A stretch of DNA of 64,000 nt, from NCBI RefSeq assembly GCF_000717175.1, contig NZ_JNYD01000024.1, forward strand, positions 25,861 through 89,860, written 5' to 3'. This document shows positions 45,491 through 55,082 of the stretch, in pieces. The first letter of the stretch is position 1. Each line of letters begins with the position of its first letter. Position numbers and translations under genes: made by a program. The notes under the pieces were generated by a model, which had not been told where the DNA came from, searched no databases, and was given only the letters and a program-made list of their open reading frames with translations. The stretch comes from Pseudonocardia autotrophica (lineage in GTDB: Bacteria; Actinomycetota; Actinomycetes; Mycobacteriales; Pseudonocardiaceae).

Positions 45491-45790
45491 GCCCCGAGCC
45501 TAGGCAGCGTCCGGCCGGATCTCCATGCCTCGCGACAGGGCGGTGTGACACACCCGGCGCGGGCGGCGGGGCGAGATCCACCGATCGGGCCCGCCTGTCG
45601 CCGGGGCTCGGGGCGGGCCCGGTCCCAGAATGATCACCGGCCGGCGGCGTCACCGCTCGTGGGGAGCCCGGTGGGCGGCGTCGGCCCCGTCCGCGTGGGG
45701 CCCGTGCGGCCCGGCCACGGACGCGACGCGGCCCCGCACCCGATCGGGGTGCGGGGCCGCGTGCGCCGTGTGTCGGTCGGTCCGTAGCGG
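45491..45790. other. 300-base intergenic region
   Basis: No gene is seen here. It lies between the sigB stop and the flavin reductase start, both on the minus strand. It holds the sigB terminator hairpin at 45728-45760. I could not pick out a convincing promoter for the flavin reductase gene. Confidence 0.6.
45728..45760 (-). terminator. Terminator hairpin after sigB
   Basis: GCGGCCCCGCACCC and GGGTGCGGGGCCGC form a perfect 14-bp stem with a five-base loop, about 30 bases after the sigma factor stop. There is no U tract. Confidence 0.8.
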
Positions 45791-47008
45791 TCAGCTGGCG
45801 TAGGCGCGCAGGCGGTCCGCCCGCTCGCCGACCCGCAGCTTCGCCATGACCTCGCGCTCGATCTGGCGCACCCGCTCGCGGGAGAGCCCGAAGCGGCGGC
45901 CGATCTGGTCCAGCGTGCGCGGCTGGCCGTCGTCGAGGCCGTAGCGCATCCGGATCACCGCCTGCTCGCGCTCCTCCAGGGTGCCGAGCACCCGGCGCAG
46001 GTCGTCGTGCAGCAGGTGCGAGATGACCGTGTTCTCGGCGTCGGCCGCCTGGTCGTCCTCGATGAAGTCCCCGAGCGGGGCCTCCTCGTCGCTGCCGACC
46101 GGCATGTCGAGGCTTACCGGGTCCCGCGCGTGGTCGAGCAGGTCCGCGATCTTCTCCTCGGGCAGCCCGGACTCGGCGGCCAGCTCCTCGTGGGTGGCCT
46201 CGCGGCCGAGGCGCTGGTGCATGTCCCGCTTGATCCGGGCGAGCTTGTTGACCTGCTCCACCAGGTGCACGGGCAGCCGGATGGTGCGGGCCTGGTCGGC
46301 CATGCCGCGGGTGATCGCCTGCCGGATCCACCACGTGGCGTAGGTCGAGAACTTGAAGCCCTTCGCGTAGTCGAACTTCTCGACCGCGCGGATCAGGCCC
46401 AGGTTGCCCTCCTGGATGAGGTCGAGCAGCGGCATGCCGCGGCCCGTGTACCGCTTGGCCAGCGAGACGACCAGGCGCAGGTTCGCCTCGAGCAGGTGGT
46501 TGCGGGCCCGCTCGCCGTCCCGCACCACGGCCCGCAGGTCGCGGGCGTAGGCGGCGTCGAGCTCGCGGCCCTCGGCGCGCGCGGTGTCGAGCACGTGCGT
46601 CGCGAAGACGCCGGCCTCGATGCGCTTCGCCAGGTCGACCTCCTCCGCCGCGGTGAGCAGCGCGGTCTTGCCGATCCCGTTCAGGTACACGCGGACCAGG
46701 TCCGCGGCCGGGCTCTGCGCGTCGAGATCCTCGGCGGTCAGCTCCGGTCGCACGGTCTCCTGGACCTCGTCCACCGTCTCCTCGGTGACCTCCTCCGGCG
46801 CCTCGGGGGACGCCGGGACCGCCGTGGTGCGCCCACGGGCCGACTTCTTCACGGCGCCGGAGCGCGAGGACGAGGTACGCTGGCCGGGAACGCGAGCCGG
46901 CGCGCGGCGCCGGGTGGGCGCCGTCGCGGAATCGCTACCGGTGCTCCGGCGTGCGGATCCGGTGTGTGCAGGGTCCAGTGCGGGATCCACCGTCGGTGCC
47001 ACTGTCAT
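45791..47008 (-). CDS. sigB: RNA polymerase sigma factor SigB (group 2 sigma-70)
   Basis: The product is 405 residues. From residue about 97 it follows mycobacterial SigB closely: [25 protein letters not shown] (region 1.2), [24 protein letters not shown] and [19 protein letters not shown] (region 2), and [28 protein letters not shown] (region 4.2). Group 2 factors serve stress and stationary phase. The first 95 residues are a Ser/Thr/Arg then Glu-rich extension that is longer than in Mycobacterium SigB. A strong hairpin follows the stop. ATG at 47008. Confidence 0.9.
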   Translation of the reverse strand: MTVAPTVDPALDPAHTGSARRSTGSDSATAPTRRRAPARVPGQRTSSSRSGAVKKSARGRTTAVPASPEAPEEVTEETVDEVQETVRPELTAEDLDAQSPAADLVRVYLNGIGKTALLTAAEEVDLAKRIEAGVFATHVLDTARAEGRELDAAYARDLRAVVRDGERARNHLLEANLRLVVSLAKRYTGRGMPLLDLIQEGNLGLIRAVEKFDYAKGFKFSTYATWWIRQAITRGMADQARTIRLPVHLVEQVNKLARIKRDMHQRLGREATHEELAAESGLPEEKIADLLDHARDPVSLDMPVGSDEEAPLGDFIEDDQAADAENTVISHLLHDDLRRVLGTLEEREQAVIRMRYGLDDGQPRTLDQIGRRFGLSRERVRQIEREVMAKLRVGERADRLRAYAS

Positions 47009-47161
47009 GGACGTTCCTCCCCTAACGCGACCCGGGCGGTTCGCCGGTGGGAAAGGCCCTCCGCCGGGGTTCTACAGGGTTGAACGCACGGGTGCGGATA
47101 AACGTTCCCGGCTCCGCGCATCCGCCGTGCGGGTGACGGATGCCGGGAACGTCCTCCTGCG

Positions 47162-48427
47162 TCAGGCGACGCCCGAGATGCCGCTCGTCGAGAGCGCGCG
47201 GACCTCCGCCATGAGCGCCGGCCAGTCCCGGTGCAGGGCGTTTCGCCCGGTGAACAGGCCCAGGTGGCCGCCCGCCGCCACCCGCTTCGTGATCGACTCC
47301 GCCGGCGTGGACACGTGGTCGGCGATCGCGAACAGCTGCGGCGGCGGGGTGATGTGATCCGTGGCACCCGCGAGCAGGAACAGCGGGCAGGAGATCGCGT
47401 CGAGCCGGGCCGGGCGGCCGTCGACCTCGAGCTCGCCGCGCACCAACCGGTTGCGCCAGAACAGGTTCTCGACCAGCCAGAGGTAGAACGCCCCCGGGAT
47501 GTCCTGGGTGTGCTTGAACCAGTCCTCGAACACGCGGTAGCGCTGCACGTGCGCGGGGTTGTCCACGTCGGCCAGCAGGCGCAGCTGGCGGCCGATCTCC
47601 GCCTGGGGCTGGATCATCACGAAGTTGGCCAGCACCGCGGCGCCGGCCATCGTGCCGCCGTTGGCCGCGACCAGGGCCCGGTACGGCGCGAGGCCGAACC
47701 TCCCGGCGAGGGCCTGCGTCGAGGCCGCGATCACCGAGTCGCCCGCGTGGAAGTCGATCGGGGCGCCCGCCAGCGTCAGCGTGTGCACGCGCTCCGGGTG
47801 CAGGGTCGCGTAGATGGTGGCCAGCCAGCCGCCCTGGCAGTCGCCCACCAGGTTGGCCCGCCCGCCCATCCGGCGGATGGAGCGGTCGATGACCTCGATG
47901 TAGTCCGTGATGGTGACCCGCTTGGTCGCGGGCGTGGCCGGGCGCCAGTCGAGGGAGTACAGCCGGGTGAGCCCGGACTCGCGCAGCGCGGTCAGCTGGC
48001 TCTGGCCCGGCGCGAAGTCGACGACCGTCGAGCTGTGCCCCGCCTGCGGCGGCAGCACCAGCGTGGGGACGACGGGGTCGGCGCGGTCCTCGTCCGCGGT
48101 GAAGTCCCGCAGTACCGCGAAGTCCGTCTCGAGCGTGATCCGGTGCGGGAGGTGCCAACGCGGCTCGGCCCGGTCGAGCACGGTCGTCCACCACAGGCCC
48201 GTGCGCGCGGGGGCCGACCACGGGCGCCGGGCGAGCGACCACCAGGCGGCGCCGGCCGCCTTGCCGGCCTCGGCCAGGCTGCGCGCCGCCGTCTCCGTGC
48301 CGTAGCGGAGGAGGAACCGGTAGGGGTGGTCGGCGGCGGGGCCGCCGACCGGGGTGCCCGCAAGCTCCTCGGTGCCGATGCGCTCGAGGGTGCTCTCGCC
48401 CGTGTCTCCGGACAGCGCGCTGGTCAT
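47162..48427 (-). CDS. PhaC-like alpha/beta hydrolase with Cys nucleophile
   Basis: The product is 421 residues. The nucleophile elbow is G-D-C197-Q-G-G, the Cys-type lipase box of polyhydroxyalkanoate synthases. TDHITPPPQLFAIADHV supplies the catalytic Asp and GGHLGLFTG the His. It lacks the long N-terminal domain of PhaC. It lies divergent from a true phaC, so it may be a PHA synthase relative or an intracellular PHA depolymerase. GGGAGA lies 6-7 bases before the ATG. Confidence 0.75.
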   Translation of the reverse strand: MTSALSGDTGESTLERIGTEELAGTPVGGPAADHPYRFLLRYGTETAARSLAEAGKAAGAAWWSLARRPWSAPARTGLWWTTVLDRAEPRWHLPHRITLETDFAVLRDFTADEDRADPVVPTLVLPPQAGHSSTVVDFAPGQSQLTALRESGLTRLYSLDWRPATPATKRVTITDYIEVIDRSIRRMGGRANLVGDCQGGWLATIYATLHPERVHTLTLAGAPIDFHAGDSVIAASTQALAGRFGLAPYRALVAANGGTMAGAAVLANFVMIQPQAEIGRQLRLLADVDNPAHVQRYRVFEDWFKHTQDIPGAFYLWLVENLFWRNRLVRGELEVDGRPARLDAISCPLFLLAGATDHITPPPQLFAIADHVSTPAESITKRVAAGGHLGLFTGRNALHRDWPALMAEVRALSTSGISGVA

Positions 48428-48685
48428 AGGTCGTCTCCCATCGCCGGTGATGTCGACCGTCGTGTGCTACTCGACGGTAAGTCGTGGTGGGTATCCCGAG
48501 CAACCGGGGACCTACCCGGGAGTAGTGCTTGCTATGCCAAGCGCAGGTGACGGGGCTTACGAAGTGACGTGGATCTGTCGCCCCCCGCTACCGGGGAGTA
48601 CCCCCCACCATGGGGCGACCGCCCGCCGGAGAGCCCGATCGGCCCGGGGCGGGCACAAGCCGTTTCAAGGGGGAGGCCACCGCCG

Positions 48686-50491
48686 ATGACGTCCAGGAAG
48701 ACACTCGCAGCAGTCCCGCCGGCCGCGGACGCGCCCGGAACGGACGCGCCGTCCGACCGGGCAGGGGCCGAGGAGCGTGCGCGCCGGGTGGTCGGCTCGG
48801 TCGCGGACGCGGTGAAGGAGAGGCTCGACCCGCGCACCGTCGCGGCCCGACTGGACCCGATCGGTTTCGTGCCCGCGCTCGCGGGCGCGGCCAAGGCGGT
48901 CGCCACCCACCCCGGCACCGCCGCCAAGGTCGGCCTCGGCTGGGGCCTCGACGCGTCCCGCGCCGGTGCCGTCGGGGCGCTGCGCGCGGTCGGGGCGACG
49001 ACGGCCGGCCCGGCCGTGCTCTCCGAGCGCGACCCGCGCTACAAGGACCCGGTCTGGGAGGAGAACGCCTGGTACTGGTTGTGCCGCCAGGAGTACACGC
49101 TCCTCGCCACCCGGCTCCGCGAGCTGGCCGGGGGCCTCGAGCTCGAGCCGGTGACCCGGCGCAAGATCGACTTCCTGGTCGCGCAGCTCATCGAGGCCGC
49201 CGCGCCGCCGAACTGGCCGGCCGGCAGCCCGGGCATGGTGCAGAAGGCCTTCGAAACCGGCGGCCGCAGCCTGGTCCGCGGCGCCCGCAACGCCCTGCGC
49301 GACCTCGTGCAGAACCGCGGCCTGCCCCGGCAGAACACGCCGGGGGAGTTCGTGGTGGGCGAGCACCTCGCCTCCACCCCCGGCAAGGTGGTCTACCGCA
49401 ACCGGCTGATCGAGCTGATCCAGTACGCCCCGCAGACCCCGCAGGTCCACGCGATCCCGCTGCTCATGAGCCCACCGTGGATCAACAAGTTCTACATCAT
49501 GGATCTCGCCCCGGGGCGCAGCCTCGTGGAGTGGGCCGTGCAGCACGGACACACCGTGTTCATGATCAGCTACCGGGACCCGGACTCGACGCTGCGCGAC
49601 CTGACGGTGAGCGACTACCTGCTCGAGGGGCCGCTGGCCGCGCTCGACGTCGTGCAGGAGATCACCGGTGCGCCCAAGGTCAACGTCGCCGGGCTGTGCC
49701 TCGGCGGGACGATCGCGGCGTCGATGCTGGCGTGGCTCGCGGCCCGCGGCGACGACAGGGTCAACAGCCTCACCCTGATGAACACCCTCCTGGACTTCAC
49801 CGGCCCGGGCATCCTGGGCGTGTTCACCGACGAGGCCACCGTCGCCCGGCTCGAGCGGACCATGCGCAAGGACGGGTACCTGCCCGCCTCGAGCATGAAG
49901 ATGACCTTCGACCTGCTCCGGGCCACGGACCTGCTGTGGCGCTACGTCGAGGCCAACTGGCTGCAGGGCCGCGACCCCGAGCCGTTCGACATGCTCACCT
50001 GGAACGCCGACTCGACCCGGATGCCGGCCGAGATGCAGGCCGAGTACCTGCGCACCTGTTACATCCGCAACGAGCTGGCCGAGGGCAAGCTCGAGCTCGC
50101 CGGCGAGCGGCTGGACCTGCAAAACGTCCGCCAGGACGCCTACGTCATCACCGCCGAGCGGGACCACATCGCGCCGTGGGAGTCGGTCTACCTGGGTGCG
50201 CGCCGGCTCGGCGGCACCGTGCGGTTCGTGCTGTCGAACTCCGGGCACATCGCCGGGGTCGTCAACCCGCCCTCGCCGAAGTCGCGGCACTGGTTCACCG
50301 AGCAGTCCGAGCTGCCGGAGACCGCGCAGGACTGGCGCGACGACGCCACCGAGCAGCGCGCGAGCTGGTGGGAGGACTGGGCGAACTGGGCCGAGCAGCA
50401 CGGCGGCGACAAGGTCGCCCCGCCGTCGCTGGGCTCCGACGCGCACCCCCCGCTCGGCGACGCGCCGGGCACCTACGTGCTGCGGAGCTGA
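48686..50491 (+). CDS. phaC: Class I poly(R)-hydroxyalkanoic acid synthase
   Basis: The product is 601 residues, the usual class I length. It polymerises hydroxyacyl-CoA into storage granules. The N-terminal domain reads RDPRYKDPVWEENAWYWLCRQEY. The catalytic triad is Cys338 (GLCLGGT), Asp in AERDHIAPWESVYLG and His in SNSGHIAGVVNPP. KFYIMDLAPGRSLVEWAVQHGHTVFMISYRDPD is the classic substrate-tunnel region. GGGGGAGG lies nine bases before the ATG. A terminator hairpin follows, then the XRE regulator and phasin genes. Confidence 0.95.
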   Translation: MTSRKTLAAVPPAADAPGTDAPSDRAGAEERARRVVGSVADAVKERLDPRTVAARLDPIGFVPALAGAAKAVATHPGTAAKVGLGWGLDASRAGAVGALRAVGATTAGPAVLSERDPRYKDPVWEENAWYWLCRQEYTLLATRLRELAGGLELEPVTRRKIDFLVAQLIEAAAPPNWPAGSPGMVQKAFETGGRSLVRGARNALRDLVQNRGLPRQNTPGEFVVGEHLASTPGKVVYRNRLIELIQYAPQTPQVHAIPLLMSPPWINKFYIMDLAPGRSLVEWAVQHGHTVFMISYRDPDSTLRDLTVSDYLLEGPLAALDVVQEITGAPKVNVAGLCLGGTIAASMLAWLAARGDDRVNSLTLMNTLLDFTGPGILGVFTDEATVARLERTMRKDGYLPASSMKMTFDLLRATDLLWRYVEANWLQGRDPEPFDMLTWNADSTRMPAEMQAEYLRTCYIRNELAEGKLELAGERLDLQNVRQDAYVITAERDHIAPWESVYLGARRLGGTVRFVLSNSGHIAGVVNPPSPKSRHWFTEQSELPETAQDWRDDATEQRASWWEDWANWAEQHGGDKVAPPSLGSDAHPPLGDAPGTYVLRS

Positions 50492-50502
50492 CGTCCCGTC
50501 GA

Positions 50503-50528
50503 CCGGGGCCGCGACACCGCGGCCCCGG
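50503..50528. terminator. Terminator hairpin after phaC
   Basis: CCGGGGCCGCG and CGCGGCCCCGG form a perfect 11-bp stem with an ACAC loop, 12 bases after the phaC stop and 19 before the next ATG. It could end or attenuate the phaC transcript. Confidence 0.7.
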
Positions 50529-50546
50529 ATCGGGAAGACTGGGGGC

Positions 50547-50990
50547 ATGACGACGGGTGGCGGTGCCGGTCCGGCCGAGGACCGGGTGCGGGACGGGGGC
50601 TGGTCCGATCAGGTCAACGCGCTGGGCGGGTTCATCCGCGCCCAGCGCCAGATGGCCAAGCTCTCGCTGCGCGAGATGGCCTCCATGACCCGGGTCTCGA
50701 ACGCCTACCTGAGCCAGGTGGAGCGCGGGCTGCACCAGCCGTCGCTCAAGGTGCTGCACTCCATCGCCGACGCGCTGCACCTCAACACCGAGCAGCTGCT
50801 GCAACAGGCCGGCTGGGGCGGGGGAGCCGGGGCCGGCGCAGCCGCGGCGAACGGCCGCGCCGAGGCCGCGGCCGACGAGGCCCCCGCCGGCCCGTGCTCG
50901 GTCGAGGAGGCCGTGCGCGCGGAGTCGCGGCTGACCGAGGAGCAGAAGACCGCGCTGCTCGGGGTGTACCGGAGCTTCCTGGAGTCCTGA
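50547..50990 (+). CDS. XRE-family regulator in the PHA locus
   Basis: The product is 147 residues. The HTH_3 domain is LGGFIRAQRQMAKLSLREMASMTRVSNAYLSQVERGLHQPSLKVLHSIADALHL, followed by an Ala/Gly-rich linker and a C-terminal helix (EAVRAESRLTEEQKTALLGVYRSFLES). Regulators of this build accompany phasin genes in actinobacteria. A role in repressing the phasin or phaC genes is inferred from position between them. Confidence 0.8.
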   Translation: MTTGGGAGPAEDRVRDGGWSDQVNALGGFIRAQRQMAKLSLREMASMTRVSNAYLSQVERGLHQPSLKVLHSIADALHLNTEQLLQQAGWGGGAGAGAAAANGRAEAAADEAPAGPCSVEEAVRAESRLTEEQKTALLGVYRSFLES

Positions 50991-51034
50991 CGTGCGCCGG
51001 TTCGTGCCGTGACCCGGCCCACGACCAGCTTTGA

Positions 51035-51063
51035 TTGACATACTTAACGCCGCTGCGTAGTTT
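51035..51063 (+). promoter_or_regulatory. Sigma-70 promoter for the phasin gene
   Basis: TTGACA at 51035-51040 and TAGTTT at 51058-51063 are separated by 17 bases. The AT-rich stretch stands out in this GC-rich region, and the phasin ATG lies about 85 bases downstream. Confidence 0.65.
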
Positions 51064-51149
51064 AGGTAGCGCGACGCCGATCGGCGTGCGCCACCAGAAC
51101 TCTCCGAGACACCCGCCCCGCACGAAGGGGCAGAGGAAGGGAGGCCGGG

Positions 51150-51458
51150 ATGGCCGGCACCAGCGAGAAGCTCACCGACTTCGCCAAGCGCGGCCAGGAG
51201 GCCGTCAGCTCCGCGTTCGACGCCTGGACCGACGCCGTCGGCTCGCTCACGTCGTTCCGCCCCTCGGCGGCCGAGGCGCAGAGCCTGCTCGACAGCTCGT
51301 ACGGCGCGGCGGAGAAGGTCCTCGCCAGCCAGCGCGACTTCGCCAAGAGCGTGCTCGAGGCGGGCGTGCAGGTCGTCGAGACCGTGGGCGAGCAGGCGGA
51401 CAAGGTCTCCGCCAAGGCCCGCACCACCGCGACCCGCAAGACCACGCCGACCGTCTGA
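51150..51458 (+). CDS. Phasin-like granule-associated protein
   Basis: The product is 102 residues, almost all amphipathic helix (SEKLTDFAKRGQEAVSSAFDAWTDAVGSL, SLLDSSYGAAEKVLASQRDFAKSVLEAG), with a basic Lys/Arg/Thr tail. This fits phasins, which coat PHA granules, and the phaC and XRE neighbours support it. AAGGGAGG precedes the ATG. A strong promoter at 51035 fits an abundant protein. Confidence 0.75.
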   Translation: MAGTSEKLTDFAKRGQEAVSSAFDAWTDAVGSLTSFRPSAAEAQSLLDSSYGAAEKVLASQRDFAKSVLEAGVQVVETVGEQADKVSAKARTTATRKTTPTV

Positions 51459-51466
51459 CCTGCGGG

Positions 51467-51892
51467 TCAGGTCTCGACGATCACCGTGAACGGGCCGTCG
51501 TTCACCGACGCGACGGCCATGGCGGCGCCGAAGCGGCCCGTCTCCACGTGTGCACCCCGTGCGCGCAGGGCCGCCACCACGGCGTCGACCACCGGCCCGG
51601 CCACCTCCGGCCGGGCCGCGGCGGACCACGAGGGCCTGCGGCCCTTGCGGGTGTCGCCGTAGAGCGTGAACTGGCTGACCACGAGCAGCGGGGCGCCCGC
51701 GTCGGCGCACGACCGCTCGCCCTCGAGCAGCCGCAGCTCCCAGAGCTTGCGTGCCATCCGCTCGACGTCCTCGTCGCCGTCGGTGTGGGTCACGCCCAGC
51801 AGGACGAGCAGGCCCTCGCCCTCGATCACGCCGACGGTCCGGCCGTCGACGGCGACCGAGGCGCCGCGGACCCGCGAGGCGACCGCCCTCAC
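51467..51892 (-). CDS. dtd: D-aminoacyl-tRNA deacylase
   Basis: The product is 141 residues and matches Dtd along its length. [16 protein letters not shown] is the SQxTL site, and GPFT near the C-terminus supplies the cross-subunit GP motif. It removes D-amino acids wrongly loaded on tRNA. The GTG start overlaps the TGA of the methyltransferase gene (GTGA). Confidence 0.93.
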   Translation of the reverse strand: MRAVASRVRGASVAVDGRTVGVIEGEGLLVLLGVTHTDGDEDVERMARKLWELRLLEGERSCADAGAPLLVVSQFTLYGDTRKGRRPSWSAAARPEVAGPVVDAVVAALRARGAHVETGRFGAAMAVASVNDGPFTVIVET

Positions 51893-53397
51893 CGGGCGGC
51901 CCCGGCGGGGAGCAGCACGCCGTGCCGCACGAACTCGCGCACGGCGGGCAGGGCGGCCTGCACCAGGGCGTCGACCGGGCGGTCGTGGGCGAAGGACAGC
52001 AGCGCGAACAGCTCCGCCAGGGGCAGCGCGCCCGAACATCCCGCGAGCAGCGCGGCGGCGGGCTCGTCGACCTCGTGCCGCCACTGCGGCCCGTCGGCGA
52101 GCACGACCGCCGCGCCCGCGTCCGACCAGCCCTCGTCGCCGGCCACGGCGTAGCGCTCGAGGGTCGCGCTCGGCGAGAGCGTGAGCCGGGCGCCCAGCAG
52201 CGCCTCGTCGCGGGCGTGGTTCCGCAGCCAGTCGACGCGGTCCAGCCAGCCCGCCATCTCGGCGTTCAGCGGGTCGGCGAGCTCGCCCGGCAGGTCCTCG
52301 ACCACGACCTCCGGGGCCCGCCCGTCGGGCACCGTGCGCAGCAGCAGGAACCCGAACCCCACGGCCTCGACGCGCTCGGCCTCCAGCCAGTCCAGCCAGG
52401 CCGCCGCCTGCGCGCGGGTGGCGGGCGCGGACAGGTCCAGGCCGGCATCGCGCTGCCAGGTCCCCACGTGCAGCGCCGGGTCGGTCACCTCGCGCTGCAC
52501 GATCCACGCGTCGCAACCCTCCGGGACCCACGACCGCACCCGGTCCGGCCAGTCCTCGCCGCGGACGTGCAGCCACGAGCCGAGCAGCTGGGCGCGCCCG
52601 CCGGGCCGCAGCCGGGCGGGCAGGTCGCGCAGCAGCCCGGCCAGGGCGGCGTCGCCGGCCTGGCCCGAGTCCCGGTACACGTACTCGACCCGCGCCGGGC
52701 CGGGCACGAACGGCGGGTTGGAGACGATCGCGTCGAACCGCCGGTCGGACACCGGCGCCAGCCAGGGGCCCTCGACGAGGTCCACGTTGCGCACGCCGGA
52801 CAGGGCGAGCGTGGCCCGCGCCGTCGCCAGGGCCCGCGGTGCGACGTCGGTCGCCGTGACCCGCCCGGAGAACCGGCTCGCGTGCAGGGCCTGCACCCCG
52901 CACCCCGTCCCGAGGTCCAGGGTGTCCCGCACCGCCGTCCGGACCAGCGACGACGCCAGCGTCAGCGACGCCCCGCCGACCCCCGTCACGTGGTCGCGGT
53001 CCTGCCGGGCCGCCGGCGTGTCCAGGTCGGACAGGACGTACCAGAGGGCCTCGCCACTGGCGTCCTCCTCGCCGTAGGGGCGCAGGTCCATCGCCGCGCG
53101 CACGCCGTCGGGCGTCCGGGTGAGAAGCCCGCCCGCGACGAGCGCGTCGAGCCCGGGCAGCGGCGGCGCGGCCTCGGTGCCGCCCAGGAGGAACAGCCGG
53201 ACCAGCGAGCCGAGGCCGCCCGCCTCGCGGGTGGCGCGGGCGGCCGCCTCCGGCTCGCCGCGGGTGAGGGCCGCGTGGGGCCCCGCACCGAGCAGGTCGC
53301 GCACGCCGGTGGTGGTGAAGCCCTGCTCCAGCAGGGTGTCCCGCAGCCGGGCGCAGAGATCGTCGGGCAGTGCCGGGGAGGGAGCGGCGGCGTTCAT
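51889..53397 (-). CDS. Methyltransferase of the RlmG/HemK-like small-domain class
   Basis: The product is 502 residues. An N-terminal helical domain (about 1-150) is followed by a class I methyltransferase core: [19 protein letters not shown] (SAM loop), [21 protein letters not shown] and the catalytic [13 protein letters not shown]. The NPPF motif is typical of enzymes that methylate exocyclic amines or glutamine amides, such as rRNA guanine. The C-terminal 200 residues are a winged-helix-like domain without known role. It is coupled to dtd. Confidence 0.8.
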   Translation of the reverse strand: MNAAAPSPALPDDLCARLRDTLLEQGFTTTGVRDLLGAGPHAALTRGEPEAAARATREAGGLGSLVRLFLLGGTEAAPPLPGLDALVAGGLLTRTPDGVRAAMDLRPYGEEDASGEALWYVLSDLDTPAARQDRDHVTGVGGASLTLASSLVRTAVRDTLDLGTGCGVQALHASRFSGRVTATDVAPRALATARATLALSGVRNVDLVEGPWLAPVSDRRFDAIVSNPPFVPGPARVEYVYRDSGQAGDAALAGLLRDLPARLRPGGRAQLLGSWLHVRGEDWPDRVRSWVPEGCDAWIVQREVTDPALHVGTWQRDAGLDLSAPATRAQAAAWLDWLEAERVEAVGFGFLLLRTVPDGRAPEVVVEDLPGELADPLNAEMAGWLDRVDWLRNHARDEALLGARLTLSPSATLERYAVAGDEGWSDAGAAVVLADGPQWRHEVDEPAAALLAGCSGALPLAELFALLSFAHDRPVDALVQAALPAVREFVRHGVLLPAGAAR

Positions 53398-53452
53398 CGG
53401 GACCCATCCTCACCGATGCCGGTTCGTGCAGGTCACCCGGTACCGTGGCCCC

Positions 53453-54025
53453 GTGCTGAGCCTCTCCCAGGACGCCGCCGCCGACGCGCTGCTCGACCGC
53501 GACCCGCTGGCCCTGCTCACCGGCATGCTGCTCGACCAGCAGATCCCCATGGAGCGGGCGTTCGCCGCGCCTGCGGAACTGGCCCGCCGGCTCGGCACGG
53601 ACACCCTCGACGCGGGGCAGATCGCCGGGTACGACCCGGAGAAGCTGGTCGAGGTCTTCGCCGAGAAGCCCGCGCTGCACCGGTACCCGCGGTCGATGGC
53701 GGGCCGCGTGCAGGCGCTGCACCAGGCGATCGTCGAGCGCTACGACGGCGACGTCACCGGCATCTGGTCCGACGCGGCCGACGGCAGGGAGCTGTTCCGC
53801 CGGCTGTCGGCGCTGCCCGGGTTCGGTACCCAGAAGGCGCAGATCTTCGTCGCACTGCTCGGCAAGCAGCGCGGGGTCACGCCGGAGGGGTGGCGCGAGG
53901 CCGCCGGCAGCTACGGCGAGGAGGGCTCGTTCCGGTCCGTGGCCGACGTCCGCGACCCCGGGTCGCTGGAGAGGGTCCGCGAGTTCAAGCAGGCGGCCAA
54001 GGCGGCGAAGAAGGCCGGGAAGTAG
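53453..54025 (+). CDS. HhH-GPD-type base excision DNA glycosylase
   Basis: The product is 190 residues. [23 protein letters not shown] is the opening of small HhH-GPD proteins, and [25 protein letters not shown] is the helix-hairpin-helix with the GFG turn. A catalytic Asp after the hairpin is not obvious. It may excise damaged bases, but the substrate is unknown. GTG start at 53453. The stop codon falls inside a 12-bp tandem repeat. Confidence 0.75.
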   Translation: MLSLSQDAAADALLDRDPLALLTGMLLDQQIPMERAFAAPAELARRLGTDTLDAGQIAGYDPEKLVEVFAEKPALHRYPRSMAGRVQALHQAIVERYDGDVTGIWSDAADGRELFRRLSALPGFGTQKAQIFVALLGKQRGVTPEGWREAAGSYGEEGSFRSVADVRDPGSLERVREFKQAAKAAKKAGK

Positions 54026-54061
54026 GCGGGGAAGCAGGCGGGGGAGCAGGCGGGGAGGCAG
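54014..54061. repeat. 12-bp tandem repeat covering a stop codon
   Basis: Four copies of a unit like gcggggaagcag lie head to tail: 54014-54025 (diverged, ends in the TAG stop of the glycosylase gene), 54026-54037, 54038-54049 and 54050-54061. The period keeps frame. In the first copy the sixth pair of codons ends AAG-TAG; in the others the same position reads CAG. Confidence 0.8.
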
Positions 54062-54126
54062 CGGACCGCGGAGTGCGGCGCGGGACACGCCCCGCACCGT
54101 GATCGACCCGCAGTAGCATCGACCCC

Positions 54127-54561
54127 GTGCACAAGGTCCCGACCGACCGCCGCGAGATGCGGGTCATCGACCCGGATCAGGTGTGCGACGCGACGGCCGT
54201 GCTCGCCGACACCGAGCAGGTCCAACACGCGGCCACCGTCCTCGACGCGCTCGGTGAGGTGAACCGGCTCTCGATCCTGCTGGCGCTGCAGCACGCCGGC
54301 GACCTCTGCGTGTCCGACCTCGCGGTCGCCGTCGGGATGAGCGACAGCGCGGTCTCGCACGCGCTGCGACTGCTGCGCGCGCACGGCATGGTCACCGCGC
54401 ACCGGGAGGGCAGGCTGGTGCGCTACCGCATCTCGGGCGGGCTGGCGAAGCGGCTGCTCGAGGTCGTGTCCGAGGAGGCCGTCGGGCCGGTGCGGCTGCA
54501 CGCCCACGGTGCGCACGACGAGTCCGAGGGCGCCGGTCCCGAGCCCGGGCGGGCGGGCTGA
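54127..54561 (+). CDS. ArsR/SmtB-family regulator
   Basis: The product is 144 residues. The winged helix reads [58 protein letters not shown] is like the metal-binding ELCVCDL of SmtB/ArsR proteins but lacks the second Cys. A His-rich C-terminus ([12 protein letters not shown]) could bind metal in the manner of nickel/cobalt or zinc sensors. No metal exporter is adjacent. GTG start at 54127. Confidence 0.85.
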   Translation: MHKVPTDRREMRVIDPDQVCDATAVLADTEQVQHAATVLDALGEVNRLSILLALQHAGDLCVSDLAVAVGMSDSAVSHALRLLRAHGMVTAHREGRLVRYRISGGLAKRLLEVVSEEAVGPVRLHAHGAHDESEGAGPEPGRAG

Positions 54562-54728
54562 CCCGGTCGAGCGGTCACTGCTCGAGCACCGCCCGATCGG
54601 GGCAGGTCGGGCATCGCCTGTGGGCCGACGGGGTGGTCCGTCCCGGGAGTGTTGCGCAACGCAATCCGCTGCCGGGTCGACGCGCGTACCGTCGGGGCGA
54701 GTGACACGATGGGGAAGGAGGTGGTCCG

Positions 54729-55070
54729 GTGACGACCGAACCCAGTCGCTCGACGGGACGGGACTCCGATCCCGTGCTCATCACGGATGCGCAGCGCTCC
54801 TACGAGGAGGAGCTCGCCACCCGGAAGCGACGCTACAAGATCATGATGGGGATGCGCATCCCGTTCATGATCCTCGCCGCCGTCTTCTACCACATCCCGT
54901 GGCTCGCGGTCACGCTGCTGGTCATCTCGATCCCGCTGCCGTGGATCGCGGTGCTCATCGCGAACGACCGGCTGCCGCTGAAGACGGAGAAGGTCAACCG
55001 GTACCGGGGCGAGCGGCTCGAGCTGGAGTCGAAGGAACACCCGGTCATCGAGAGCGGCAACAGCACCTGA
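54729..55070 (+). CDS. DUF3099 membrane protein
   Basis: The product is 113 residues with two membrane segments (IPFMILAAVFYHIPWLAVTL and a following LLVISIPLPWIAVLIAN) between charged ends. VLITDAQRSYEEELATRKRRYKIMMGMR is the DUF3099 opening. Function is unknown; the family is common in actinobacteria. GGAAGGAGGTG lies upstream of the GTG at 54729. Confidence 0.8.
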   Translation: MTTEPSRSTGRDSDPVLITDAQRSYEEELATRKRRYKIMMGMRIPFMILAAVFYHIPWLAVTLLVISIPLPWIAVLIANDRLPLKTEKVNRYRGERLELESKEHPVIESGNST

Positions 55071-55082
55071 GCAGCCCGCCGC

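Noticed and set aside
48428..48685. Short inverted repeats (e.g. GCTTG...CAAGC at 48527-48542) between the two divergent PHA genes
   Set aside because: Arms are five bases only and several weak alternatives exist, so no operator can be claimed.
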